From Kocuria palustris (GTDB lineage Bacteria > Actinomycetota > Actinomycetes > Actinomycetales > Micrococcaceae), in NCBI RefSeq assembly GCF_007666205.1, contig NZ_VDOR01000006.1, positions 62,001 through 126,000 on the forward strand: a DNA stretch of 64,000 nt. The letters run 5' to 3'. Positions 26,001-33,300 of the stretch are shown piece after piece. How positions within the stretch are numbered: position 1 is the stretch's first letter; each line of letters begins with the position of its first letter. Both the position numbers and the translations under genes were made by a program. The notes beneath the pieces were generated by a model. It ran no database searches and was not told where the DNA came from. It saw only the letters and a program-made list of their open reading frames with translations.

Positions 26001-26732
26001 GGTGGCGACCTCGAGCCGGGGGCGGAGGCGGACCCGGCGGAATGCGATCCGCGCGACGATCCGCAGGCGTCCCGCTGGATCGAGGAGGCCCGGATCCTGC
26101 TGGCCGCCCACGAGCGGCGCAGCGATGTGCAGGAGCTGGCGCTGCCCTCGCACCTGTCGGCCTCCACGGTCGTCGCGCTGGGCCGTGACCCCCGCGCGGT
26201 CGCCGCGCAGTTCCGTCGCCCCATGCCGCGCCGGCCCGGAATGGCGGCTCGTGCCGGGACGACCTTCCACTCGTGGGTCGAGGACCACTTCGGGTCCTCG
26301 GCGATCTTCGACCTGGACGAGCTGCCGGCGGCGGACGACTTCGTGGACGAGGCCTACGACCTCCCGCGCCTGGCCGAGACCTTCCGCGCGAGCGAGTGGG
26401 GGCGGCGGCAGCCCTGGTCGGTCGAGCACGCGATCGAGACCCCGATCGCCGGGGTCACCGTACGGGGCCGCATCGACGCCGTGTTCCGCGGCGACGACGG
26501 CACCTGGGAGCTCGTCGACTGGAAGACCGGTGCCGTGCCGAGCGCGCGGGAGCTGTCCGAGCGCGCCGTCCAGCTGGCCGTCTACCGGCTCGGGTGGTCG
26601 CGGCTTCAGGGGGTGCCGCTCGAGGACGTCTCGGCGGCCTTCTACTACGTCGCCGCGGACCGGACCATCCGCCCGCACGATCTCGCGGACGAGGAGCAGC
26701 TCGAGCGGATGGTGGCCCGCGCCTTCGGCTGA
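23037..26732 (+). CDS. adnB: AdnB-like lead motor and nuclease subunit
   Basis: 1231-residue UvrD/Rep-family helicase with a C-terminal nuclease. Motor motifs are intact: VAGAGSGKTATM (about 53-64), VTFTRKAAGELRDR, LLDEFQDTS near 322, VGDPQQSIYGFRGA near 349 and LTVHASKGLEWDHV near 741. The C-terminal PD-(D/E)XK site is also intact (GRIDAVF, LVDWKTG, QLAVYRL near 1143-1185). Two Glu/Asp/Arg-rich linkers (about 915-1000) are lineage-specific. Works with AdnA to unwind and resect double-strand breaks ahead of RecA. CCAGGAG six bases before the ATG at 23037 supports this start; a GTG at 22974 overlapping the adnA stop (GTGA) would add 21 residues. Confidence 0.9.
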   Translation: MAHDAPQDAEHPHFGVEPRWSAAELALALGGNVPTEQQQEVIEAPLSPRLVVAGAGSGKTATMVDRVVWLVANGIVRADQVLGVTFTRKAAGELRDRVRGRLGVLRAKGLVVDPHGAHDRGARPGEPEDRADAADGSARTDGGEDPIATVLEPTVLTYHSYASTLVRTYGLRIGVEPETALLGQAQAWQMASRVVESWDGPVPPDFKLSTATQQVLALSSGAAEHLLEMDTIREYSERLGHRMLETPARPGSRKKRITKEQTATAERLLRTGVLCGMAQRYQQAKQDAEVMDFGDLLARAARIAAEDRTCAAAERERFRVVLLDEFQDTSHAQMEIFARLYGRGHSVMAVGDPQQSIYGFRGASAGQLFGFAEHFPAPGDPDDAVSFLTTAWRNDVAILDAANHIAGPLRTPPPWADGGSGRGLTEVPGLEPRPGAPRGTVQITGHRTDQEEAAAIADAVLTARSEAPADRPLPTTAVLCRRRAQFEAVRRELEARDIPVEVVGIGGLLQVPEVVDVVATLRVLTDPGRSDSLARLLTGARWRIGARDLVALGDWAGHLERRRTAAADMGLIEAVDEAGDPDTAAAGLRRDEDAGPAADPDEVLIEPDMVDAASLVEAVETLPRPGWVSGAGRSLTEVGRQRLVAFAEELAELRTWLSEDLPTVISVIERTLGLDIEIAARPGARAEQGRRDLDAFLDLAASFTSTSGAQDAGSFLAWLDVAAQEEKLDTAPPEPAPGAVQLLTVHASKGLEWDHVHVPGMNQGHFPSTRDSRWTKSASDVPWPLRGDRDFLPQWSEDTSDLEALPASLALFEEDAAQHAEAEERRLAYVAFTRARTHLHLSSTAFSGTAASRLVPSRFLLELLPLTGERGLEIAREAAQDKAFEASPVTLPQDGEATPVEGIDLAGWVEVGPEEANPETSRRLWALWPYDPLEGPEITETRGDGERRPSAPSADPSQDTAEQQREVRPPARAGRRRAVEAAAELVRRGGDLEPGAEADPAECDPRDDPQASRWIEEARILLAAHERRSDVQELALPSHLSASTVVALGRDPRAVAAQFRRPMPRRPGMAARAGTTFHSWVEDHFGSSAIFDLDELPAADDFVDEAYDLPRLAETFRASEWGRRQPWSVEHAIETPIAGVTVRGRIDAVFRGDDGTWELVDWKTGAVPSARELSERAVQLAVYRLGWSRLQGVPLEDVSAAFYYVAADRTIRPHDLADEEQLERMVARAFG

Positions 26733-26762
26733 GCGTCCGAGGCCGCGCCCGGCCGGGCCGGC

Positions 26763-28178
26763 TCAGCGGTGCGAGCTCGGGGCCCCGGGACGATGCAGGG
26801 GCGTCACCGTGGCACCGTGAGGTCCCTTGCCGCCTGCGCGGGCCTCGCGGTCCGCGGCGGCGTCGTGCTCCGACGAGGCGTCCTCGTCCTCCAGCAGATC
26901 GCCGCTGAGCCTCGTGCGCCGGTGCGCGGCATCCGCGGCGGCGCGCCGGCGCCCCTCGAGCAGCACGCGGCGCCGGGCCGACTCCTCGTGGCTCGCCTGA
27001 TCGCCGCCCGGCTGATCGTCGCCCGGCCCGTCCTCGCGCTGCCCGACAGCCGGGCGCTCGGAGGTCGCGCCGTCCTCCGGCTCCTGCTCCTGATCCTCAT
27101 CGCGCCCCCCGCCGTCGTCGGGTCCGGGGGCGGCGGCGCGCTCCCGGGCGGACCGGGCGTGCTCGGTGCGCGCGGCGACCGACTCCTCGGCCGGCAGCCC
27201 CCGGGAGACGGCCTGCTCGCGGTCGTACAGCTCCACGTCCTTCTCCAGGACCCGCAGCATGGACTCGGCGTCGGCCACCAGCTCGGGCAGGTCCCGCGAG
27301 ACGCCCCGCACGAGCCACCGGGCCAGGGCGAACTCCGCCTCGAGGTGGGCACGACGCAGCAGGTGCGGATCGGGCTCGACCGGTGCGGACCGGGAGTACT
27401 CGGCCACGACGGCCTCGGCGAAGGACGGGTCGCTCGCGCCGATCAGCCACGCGAAGTCGCCGGCGGGATCGCCCACGTGGACGTCCGACCAGCCGGTCAC
27501 CGCCGTGACGCGATTGCCCTCGACGATCAGGTTGTCCTCGTGCAGGTCGCCGTGGACCACATGGGTCGAGAAGCGCCACAGGGTGCGGTCCTCCAGGGCC
27601 TCCTCCCACCGCCGCAGCAGCGACGAGGGGATGCGCCCGGTGGTGGCCGCCTGGTCCAGCTCGCCGAGCATGCGCCGACGGCACTGCTCCGAGCTGTAGG
27701 CGGGCAGATCCGCGTCCATGACCATTGCGCGCGGCAGGCTGTGGATCGCCGCGATCAGCTGCCCCAGCTGCGCGGCGGCCTCCGGCACCGGGGCCGCGCT
27801 CGGCGGCTGCGGCCGGGCCGGAGCCGCCTCGGACAGATCCATGAGGTCATCGATCGGCACGGGCCCGCCCGGGAGGTGCGAGTACACGAACAGGGGGCGG
27901 CCCTGGTCCTCGACGGAGCCCACCACGGTGGGCATGTGGAACGGCAGCCTGGAGCGCAGGCCGGGGCTGAACGAGCTCAGGACCGAGTGCTCGGCCGCCA
28001 GGCGCATCGACGCCTCGTCGGTCAGCGCGCTGCGCACGCGCCAGCGGCGCTGCGAGGCATCGACCACGACCGCCGAGCGGAAGTCGGCGTCGTCGGGGGA
28101 GGGCCCCACCGCCGTGGGACGCAGCCCGGGGACGGCCGCGGCCGCCGCGGCCGCCAGATGCTCCAGGGACGATGTCAT
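26763..28178 (-). CDS. Aminoglycoside/macrolide phosphotransferase (APH) family protein with charged tail
   Basis: 471 residues. Residues 1-330 are an APH-fold small-molecule kinase domain. The catalytic-loop motif HVVHGDLHEDNLIVEG is intact (near 225-240). The Mg-binding Asp of the next motif (normally I-D-W before GDP) is Gly: VTGWSDVHVGDPAGDFAW. This raises the possibility of a catalytically altered or pseudo-kinase. From about residue 340 on there is a ~130-residue tail rich in Arg, Glu, Asp and Gln with no hydrophobic core. Substrate is unknown, and resistance function should not be assumed. Convergent with adnB. Start set by a leaderless-type TAGGGT box. Confidence 0.78.
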   Translation of the reverse strand: MTSSLEHLAAAAAAAVPGLRPTAVGPSPDDADFRSAVVVDASQRRWRVRSALTDEASMRLAAEHSVLSSFSPGLRSRLPFHMPTVVGSVEDQGRPLFVYSHLPGGPVPIDDLMDLSEAAPARPQPPSAAPVPEAAAQLGQLIAAIHSLPRAMVMDADLPAYSSEQCRRRMLGELDQAATTGRIPSSLLRRWEEALEDRTLWRFSTHVVHGDLHEDNLIVEGNRVTAVTGWSDVHVGDPAGDFAWLIGASDPSFAEAVVAEYSRSAPVEPDPHLLRRAHLEAEFALARWLVRGVSRDLPELVADAESMLRVLEKDVELYDREQAVSRGLPAEESVAARTEHARSARERAAAPGPDDGGGRDEDQEQEPEDGATSERPAVGQREDGPGDDQPGGDQASHEESARRRVLLEGRRRAAADAAHRRTRLSGDLLEDEDASSEHDAAADREARAGGKGPHGATVTPLHRPGAPSSHR

Positions 28179-28191
28179 GGAGGCAACCCTA
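28179..28191 (-). promoter_or_regulatory. Leaderless-type -10 box of the phosphotransferase gene
   Basis: TAGGGT (28191 to 28186), seven bases, ATG at 28178 on the minus strand. Confidence 0.5.
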
Positions 28192-28351
28192 CAAGCGCAC
28201 CCTGGCCGATCCCCGGGGACCGGGTCTCGTCCCGGGACGCCCGCTCGGGTCGTTCCGGCTCCACGCAGCGCCTCCGCGCAGCGGCCCCTGGGGCTCTTCC
28301 ACCGGGCCCGGCGGCGGCGCTCCTGCGGGCGGCGTCGTCGGGCGCTGGTCC

Positions 28352-28363
28352 TACAGTGGAGCC
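28352..28363 (+). promoter_or_regulatory. Leaderless-type -10 box of nudC
   Basis: TACAGT (28352-28357), six bases, GTG at 28364. Confidence 0.55.
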
Positions 28364-29593
28364 GTGCCTCATGACGACCCCCGCGACCACCGCGCCGACA
28401 GCCCCGGCGGCACTCGCCGCGACGACCCCGCCGCAGCGCCGTCCGCCGCATCCGCGGCACCCGCCGGGCCGCGACTCGCGCCGGACCACGATCGCCTGGA
28501 CCCCTCGTCGATGCTGTCCACCGAGGCGCTGGACCGCCGCGCCGTGGAGCGCGAGCACACCGACCTGCGTCCGGGCGCCCAGCTGTGCCTGGTCCTGCGC
28601 GGCGGGCGCCTGCCCGTCTCCCGGGGCCGGCTGGTCCTGCTCGAGCGAGCGGCCCTGCCCGAGCTGCGGCCCGATCCGGCGCGCCCGGAGGTCTATCTCG
28701 GCCGCATCCCCGTCGCTGCCCTGGCCGGCGAGACAGCCGCAGCCCTGACCGGCACCGCGTCGATCTCCGACGCGCCGACGGCCGCCGACGTCCCTGAGGC
28801 GGCCGATCCGCAGGCGCGGGTCGACATCACCGTGCGCAGCCTGGACAGCTCCCACGACCCCCTGCAGGACACCACCCACGGCGTGGTGGACGAGTCCGCC
28901 GAGCAGGTCGCGGTCCTGGATCGGATGCTGGCCGAGCGCGCCCCCGACCACGAATGGACGGACCTGCGCCGCGCCGCCGTCGCGCTCATGGGCTCCTCCG
29001 CGGAGGACGAGGCCCTGGCCGTGGCGGCGCAGGCGGTCACCGCATGGCATCTCGATCACCCCCGCTGCCCGCGCTGCGGAGCGGTGACCGAGGTGCGCCG
29101 CTCCGGCTGGCTGCGCGTGTGCCCCCAGGACGCATCCATGCAGTTCCCGCGCACGGACCCGGCGATCATCGTGACCGTGACGGACGGCGAGCCGGGGGAC
29201 CCGCAGGAGCGCGTGCTGCTGGGCCGCGCCGCGGCCTGGCCGGAGCGCCGGTTCTCGACGCTGGCCGGCTTCGTGGAGCCCGGTGAGTCCCTCGAGCAGG
29301 CGGTCCGCCGGGAGGTCCACGAGGAGTCGGGGGCCCTCGTGGGCGACGTCCGCGTGCTGGGCTCCCAGCCCTGGCCCTTCCCCCGATCGCTCATGATCGG
29401 CTGCACGGTCCGGCTCGAGGGCGGCCGCGTCGCCCCCGACGGCCTGGAGATCGCCGAGCTGCGCTGGCTGACGCGAGCGCAGCTGCGGGAGGCGGCGAGC
29501 ACGGGCGAGCTGCGGCTGCCCGGACGGGTCTCGATCGCCCGCGCCCTGCTCGAGCACTGGAACGGCGAGCCGCTCCCGGGAGGCGACTGGTGA
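28364..29593 (+). CDS. nudC: NAD(H) pyrophosphatase NudC
   Basis: 409 residues. Hydrolyses NADH (and NAD caps on RNA in characterised homologues) to NMNH and AMP. The Nudix box GFVEPGESLEQAVRREVHEE is complete, and the NADH-specific SQPWPFPRS motif follows it. A zinc ribbon precedes the Nudix domain (CPRC at 235-238, then VCPQD near 256); the fourth ligand position is Asp rather than Cys, so zinc binding may be altered. The first ~60 residues are Ala/Pro/Asp-rich. The stop overlaps the uvrD2 start (GTGA), so the two genes are coupled, as in mycobacteria (Rv3199c-Rv3198c, from memory). GTG start from the leaderless promoter. Confidence 0.9.
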   Translation: MPHDDPRDHRADSPGGTRRDDPAAAPSAASAAPAGPRLAPDHDRLDPSSMLSTEALDRRAVEREHTDLRPGAQLCLVLRGGRLPVSRGRLVLLERAALPELRPDPARPEVYLGRIPVAALAGETAAALTGTASISDAPTAADVPEAADPQARVDITVRSLDSSHDPLQDTTHGVVDESAEQVAVLDRMLAERAPDHEWTDLRRAAVALMGSSAEDEALAVAAQAVTAWHLDHPRCPRCGAVTEVRRSGWLRVCPQDASMQFPRTDPAIIVTVTDGEPGDPQERVLLGRAAAWPERRFSTLAGFVEPGESLEQAVRREVHEESGALVGDVRVLGSQPWPFPRSLMIGCTVRLEGGRVAPDGLEIAELRWLTRAQLREAASTGELRLPGRVSIARALLEHWNGEPLPGGDW

Positions 29594-31488
29594 CGGCACA
29601 GGACACCGAGCCGCAGGGCCCCGCGCGCGATCTCCCGCCCGACGCCGCGTCGGCGGCGCTGTTCGCACTGCCCCGGGCGGACCAGCGCCCCCTGGAGGAG
29701 CGCATCCTCGAGGGGCTCGACCCCGAGCAGCGGGAAGCCGCCACGACCCTGCGCGGCCCGGTCTGCGTGCTGGCCGGAGCCGGCACCGGCAAGACCCGGG
29801 CGATCACCCACCGCATCGCCTATGGGATCGCAGTGGGTGTCTACACCCCGCAGAAGGTCCTGGCCCTGACCTTCACCGCCCGCGCGGCGAACGAGATGCG
29901 CGATCGCCTGCGCCTGCTGGGCGCCGAGGGCGTCCAGGCGCGGACCTTCCACTCCGCGGCGCTGCGACAGCTGCAGTACTTCTGGCCGCAGGCCGTCGGG
30001 GGGCGGATCCCCGATCTGGTCAGTCACAAGGCGCGGCTGATCGCCGAGGCCGCCGGCTCCATGCGCCTGAGCAGCGACCGCGGGGCCGTCCGCGACCTGG
30101 CCGGCGAGATCGAGCGGGCGCGCGCCCTGCTGCTCGTCCCGGACACGTACCCGGATGCCGTCGCCCGCGAGGCGGCCGCCGGAAGCGCGCGCGAGCTCCC
30201 GGGGGGTCACAGCGCCACCACGATCCAGCGGCTGTGGCAGACCTACGAGGACCTCAAGACGGATCGGAACCTGATCGACTTCGAGGACGTGCTGGCGATC
30301 ATGACCGGCATCCTCGAGGAGGACCAGCGCATCGCCGCGGCCGTGCGAGCCCAGTACCAGCACTTCGTCGTCGACGAGTACCAGGACGTCTCCCCGCTGC
30401 AGCAGCGGCTGCTGGACGCCTGGCTCGGCCCGCGGGACGACCTGTGCGTGGTGGGCGACGCCTCCCAGACCATCTACTCCTTCACCGGCGCGACGTCGCG
30501 GCACCTGCTCGAGTTCCCCTCCCGCTACGAGGGCTCTCGCGTGGTGCGCCTGGTGCGCGACTATCGCTCGACGCCGCAGATCGTCGACACCGCCAATCGG
30601 CTGCTCACGGCGCGGCGGCCCGGCCCCGATTCCACGGAGGGCCTCTGGGCCGATCCGCTGCGCCTGGTGGGGCAGCGGGCGCCGGGCCCCGTGCCGGACT
30701 GGCACGAGTACCAGGACGATCAGGCGGAGGCTCAGGGCACCGCCGTGCGCATCCAGGACCTGCTCGACGACGGCGTCCCCGCCACCGAGATCGCGGTGCT
30801 CTTCCGCACCAACGGGCAGGCCCAGGCCTTCGAGACCGCACTGGCCGATGCCGGGATCGGGTTCCGGCTGCGCGGCACCGAGCAGTTCTTCCGCCGGCCC
30901 GAGGTCCGTCAGGCCATGGTCCAGATCCGCTCGGCCGCCGGCGCCGAGGCCGAGTCCGGCGGGGGAGCGGTGGCCCAGCAGGTGCGCGACATGCTGCGCT
31001 CGCTGGGCTGGTCGCGGCACGCGCCGCGCACGACCGGCAGCACGCGCGAGACCTGGGAGTCCATGGCGGCGCTGGTCGACATGACCGACCGCCTGGCCGC
31101 CGCGCACGCCCAGGCGCTCGAGGACGCGCAGCGGCGGGGGACCGAGGGCCCCGGCCCGTTCACGCTGCGCCACGTCGCGGAGGAGCTCGGCCGGCGGGCG
31201 GTCGCCCAGGACGCGCCGCCGGTGGAGGGCGTGACCCTGGCCTCGCTGCACTCGGCGAAGGGCCTCGAATGGGACGCGGTGTTCCTGACCGGGCTCTCCG
31301 AGGGTCTGCTGCCGATCACGTTCGCCGAGACCTCCGACGAGATCGACGAGGAGCGGCGCCTGCTCTACGTGGGGATCACCCGCGCCCGCGAGCAGCTCAT
31401 GCTCTCGTGCTCGCTCTCGCGCACACCGGGCGGGCGGGCGAACCGTCGGCCCTCGCGCTTCCTGCGCGACATCGGCGCCGGTCGCTGA
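29590..31488 (+). CDS. uvrD2: UvrD2-like superfamily 1 DNA helicase
   Basis: 632 residues. All SF1A motifs are present: VLAGAGTGKTRAITH (about 58-72), LTFTARAANEMRDR, VVDEYQDVSPLQQ near 260, VGDASQTIYSFTGA near 295, LASLHSAKGLEWDAV near 555 and VGITRAREQLM near 598. It ends 25 residues after the last motif. Mycobacterial UvrD2 carries an additional tetracysteine region and a C-terminal HRDC domain, and neither is seen here. Expected to unwind DNA 3'-5' in repair. Translationally coupled to nudC (GTGA overlap), convergent with the ThiF-like gene 17 bp away. Confidence 0.9.
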   Translation: MTAQDTEPQGPARDLPPDAASAALFALPRADQRPLEERILEGLDPEQREAATTLRGPVCVLAGAGTGKTRAITHRIAYGIAVGVYTPQKVLALTFTARAANEMRDRLRLLGAEGVQARTFHSAALRQLQYFWPQAVGGRIPDLVSHKARLIAEAAGSMRLSSDRGAVRDLAGEIERARALLLVPDTYPDAVAREAAAGSARELPGGHSATTIQRLWQTYEDLKTDRNLIDFEDVLAIMTGILEEDQRIAAAVRAQYQHFVVDEYQDVSPLQQRLLDAWLGPRDDLCVVGDASQTIYSFTGATSRHLLEFPSRYEGSRVVRLVRDYRSTPQIVDTANRLLTARRPGPDSTEGLWADPLRLVGQRAPGPVPDWHEYQDDQAEAQGTAVRIQDLLDDGVPATEIAVLFRTNGQAQAFETALADAGIGFRLRGTEQFFRRPEVRQAMVQIRSAAGAEAESGGGAVAQQVRDMLRSLGWSRHAPRTTGSTRETWESMAALVDMTDRLAAAHAQALEDAQRRGTEGPGPFTLRHVAEELGRRAVAQDAPPVEGVTLASLHSAKGLEWDAVFLTGLSEGLLPITFAETSDEIDEERRLLYVGITRAREQLMLSCSLSRTPGGRANRRPSRFLRDIGAGR

Positions 31489-31504
31489 CCGCCCGGGGAT
31501 CCGC

Positions 31505-32305
31505 TCACGCCGTGCACAGCGGGCACTCGACGCCGGCCGCTGCGACCGCGGTGCAGGTGCTCAGGGGGCGGCCCGCACGCAGCAGCAGGTGACCGTCATC
31601 CGGTCCCGGCTCGGCTCCCGCGGCCGCGGCCAGGACCGTCTGGGTGACCAGCGCCGCGCAGAACGCGGTGTGCGCCGGCCCGGCCGCCCGGTTCGCCGCC
31701 GGTCCTGGATCCGCACGGCTGCCGGGCTGCGACGCCGCCCCGCCCGCGGCCGCCTCCCGGCATGCCGGACAGGGCCGGCGGTGCCAGGGCCGCTCCGGCC
31801 ACAGCAGCACCGCGCCGCCGCCTGCCAGGCTCATGACGTCCACGAGCGGGACCGCGGCCGGCAGCGGCAGCTGATCCCCGGGCGCCTCGACGGCGACGCC
31901 TTCGCCGGGCCGCGACACGGCCCGGGACGAGCGCAGCACCACGCGGCCGGGGCGCTCGTCGGTCAGCACGTCGTCGGTCCAGGTGACGGGGGCGGCCTCG
32001 GCATTCGCCGCGCGGATCCGACGACGGGTGCACAGCTCGCGGCAGCGGCCCACCTCGGTGGAGTCGAAGGCCCCGGCGCGGGCCTCCGCCCACGTGACGC
32101 GGCCGTCGTCGACCACGGTGAAGCCGCGGACCCCGCAGCCGGCGAGCATCACGGCGGCGGCCGCGGTGATCGGGCACAGCCCCAGCACCAGCACACGCAG
32201 CTCGGACACGGGCGCCCCCAGCAGGGGCGGCCCGCTTGCGCGGCGGGGCATCAGCAGGGGATCGAGCGACGCGGGTGCGGCAGGCACCGGCGGAGGGGTC
32301 GTCAT
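31505..32305 (-). CDS. Degenerate ThiF/MoeB-like (E1-fold) protein with zinc-ribbon cysteines
   Basis: 266 residues. An E1/ThiF-type Rossmann unit is recognisable (LRVLVLGLCPITAAAAVMLA, then TVVDDGRVT) at about 38-75. The glycine-rich nucleotide loop (normally GxGGxG) is replaced by GLCPITA and no catalytic Cys motif is evident. Two CxxC motifs remain, RRPCPACREA near 190 and ECPLCTA at the extreme C-terminus, as in the E1 zinc site. Likely a non-adenylating relative; function unknown. ATG at 32305 with GGAGG seven bases upstream. A ThiF-like gene also occurs near uvrD2 in mycobacteria (Rv3196, from memory). Confidence 0.65.
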   Translation of the reverse strand: MTTPPPVPAAPASLDPLLMPRRASGPPLLGAPVSELRVLVLGLCPITAAAAVMLAGCGVRGFTVVDDGRVTWAEARAGAFDSTEVGRCRELCTRRRIRAANAEAAPVTWTDDVLTDERPGRVVLRSSRAVSRPGEGVAVEAPGDQLPLPAAVPLVDVMSLAGGGAVLLWPERPWHRRPCPACREAAAGGAASQPGSRADPGPAANRAAGPAHTAFCAALVTQTVLAAAAGAEPGPDDGHLLLRAGRPLSTCTAVAAAGVECPLCTA

Positions 32306-32564
32306 CGGGAGCCTCCGGACAGGGACGGGTCGGGCCTCGGGGAGCGGGCCGGGAGGCGGAGCGCCAGGCACCGGGGAGGTGCCCCGCGCGGAGCCCGGGC
32401 CGAGATGCCGCCGCTCGCGGGGCGAAGACGCGCTCGTGCCCGGACCCGCCCGGCTCGCACAGTCTCGCTCGTCGCGCGGCCCGACGGCCGTCGTCCACAG
32501 GAGAGCCCGGCCGAGGACGACGGGACGGGCAGCTCGGAGCTGGGAAGGGCCGCTCGGCGATGGG

Positions 32565-32577
32565 TAGCCTTCGGGAC
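32565..32577 (+). promoter_or_regulatory. Leaderless-type -10 box of the YgjP-like gene
   Basis: TAGCCT (32565-32570), seven bases, ATG at 32578. Confidence 0.55.
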
Positions 32578-33300
32578 ATGCCTGCCGCGCGCCGTCCCCG
32601 TCCGAGTCCCGCCGCCCCGGCTCGCGGCAAGGCACCGGAGCCGACCGCCGGCTCCGGTGCCTCGGAGCATGCAGGGGACCACGACGCGCCCGAGGTAGAG
32701 GTCCGGCGCTCGCAGCGCCGCCGCAAGACGGTCTCGGCGCACTGGTCGGGGCAGCGCATCATCCTGCAGGTCCCGGCGCGGATGCCGGCCCGGGAGGTCG
32801 CCCGGTGGAGCGAGCGGATGTCGGCCCGCCTCATCGCCCAGCGGGAGCGGACCCGAGCGGCCGCCGCGGCGCGCGGCAGCGATGCGCACCTCATGCGCCG
32901 GGCCCGGGAGCTCTCCGCCCGCCTGCTCGACGGCCGGGCCCAGCCCACCGACGTGGTGTGGAGCTCCCGGCAGACCACGCGCTGGGCCTCGGCCACCCCG
33001 GCCACGGGGCGGATCCGCGTGTCCGACCGGCTGCGCGGTGCTCCCGAGTGGGTGCTCGACACCGTGCTGCATCACGAGCTGTGCCACCTGATCGAAGCCG
33101 GCCACGGCCCGGAGTTCCGCCGGCTCGAGGCGCTGCATCCGGACATGGCCAGGGCCCAGGCCTTCCTCGACGGAGCGGCCTGGGCCCTGGGGAAGGACGA
33201 TCAGCGTCCGCTGTCGCCCGATCCGGAGCCGGAGTCCGGATCGGAATCCGGACCCGAGCCGGAGCCCGGAGCCGAATCGGGATCCGCGTCCGGGCCCTGA
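32578..33300 (+). CDS. YgjP/DUF45-type metallopeptidase-like protein
   Basis: 240 residues. RRSQRRRKTVSAHWSGQRI (about 41-59) starts the fold. WASATPATGRIRVSDRL and VLDTVLHHELCHLIEAGHG (near 158-176) follow, with an HExxH zinc site (HELCH) and the family's distal HGPEF. YgjP/DUF45 proteins are predicted zinc peptidases related to SprT/WLM; substrates are unknown. The last ~30 residues are an acidic Ser/Glu/Pro/Gly repeat, encoded in DNA that also encodes the tail of the oppositely oriented DUF2342 gene (100-bp convergent overlap). Start fixed by a leaderless promoter. Confidence 0.82.
   Translation: MPAARRPRPSPAAPARGKAPEPTAGSGASEHAGDHDAPEVEVRRSQRRRKTVSAHWSGQRIILQVPARMPAREVARWSERMSARLIAQRERTRAAAAARGSDAHLMRRARELSARLLDGRAQPTDVVWSSRQTTRWASATPATGRIRVSDRLRGAPEWVLDTVLHHELCHLIEAGHGPEFRRLEALHPDMARAQAFLDGAAWALGKDDQRPLSPDPEPESGSESGPEPEPGAESGSASGP
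33201..33300. repeat. GGATCC/GGAGCC-type repeat coding acidic tails on both strands
   Basis: A tract of about 16 imperfect hexamers of the form CCGGAG/TCGGAA. Read forward it gives Pro-Glu-Ser-Gly repeats, and read in reverse it gives Asp-Ser-Gly-Pro repeats. It forms the overlapping 3' ends of two convergent genes. Confidence 0.6.

Noticed and set aside
26763-28178. Macrolide or aminoglycoside resistance gene
   Set aside because: A key metal-binding Asp is replaced and the context is housekeeping, so resistance cannot be inferred.
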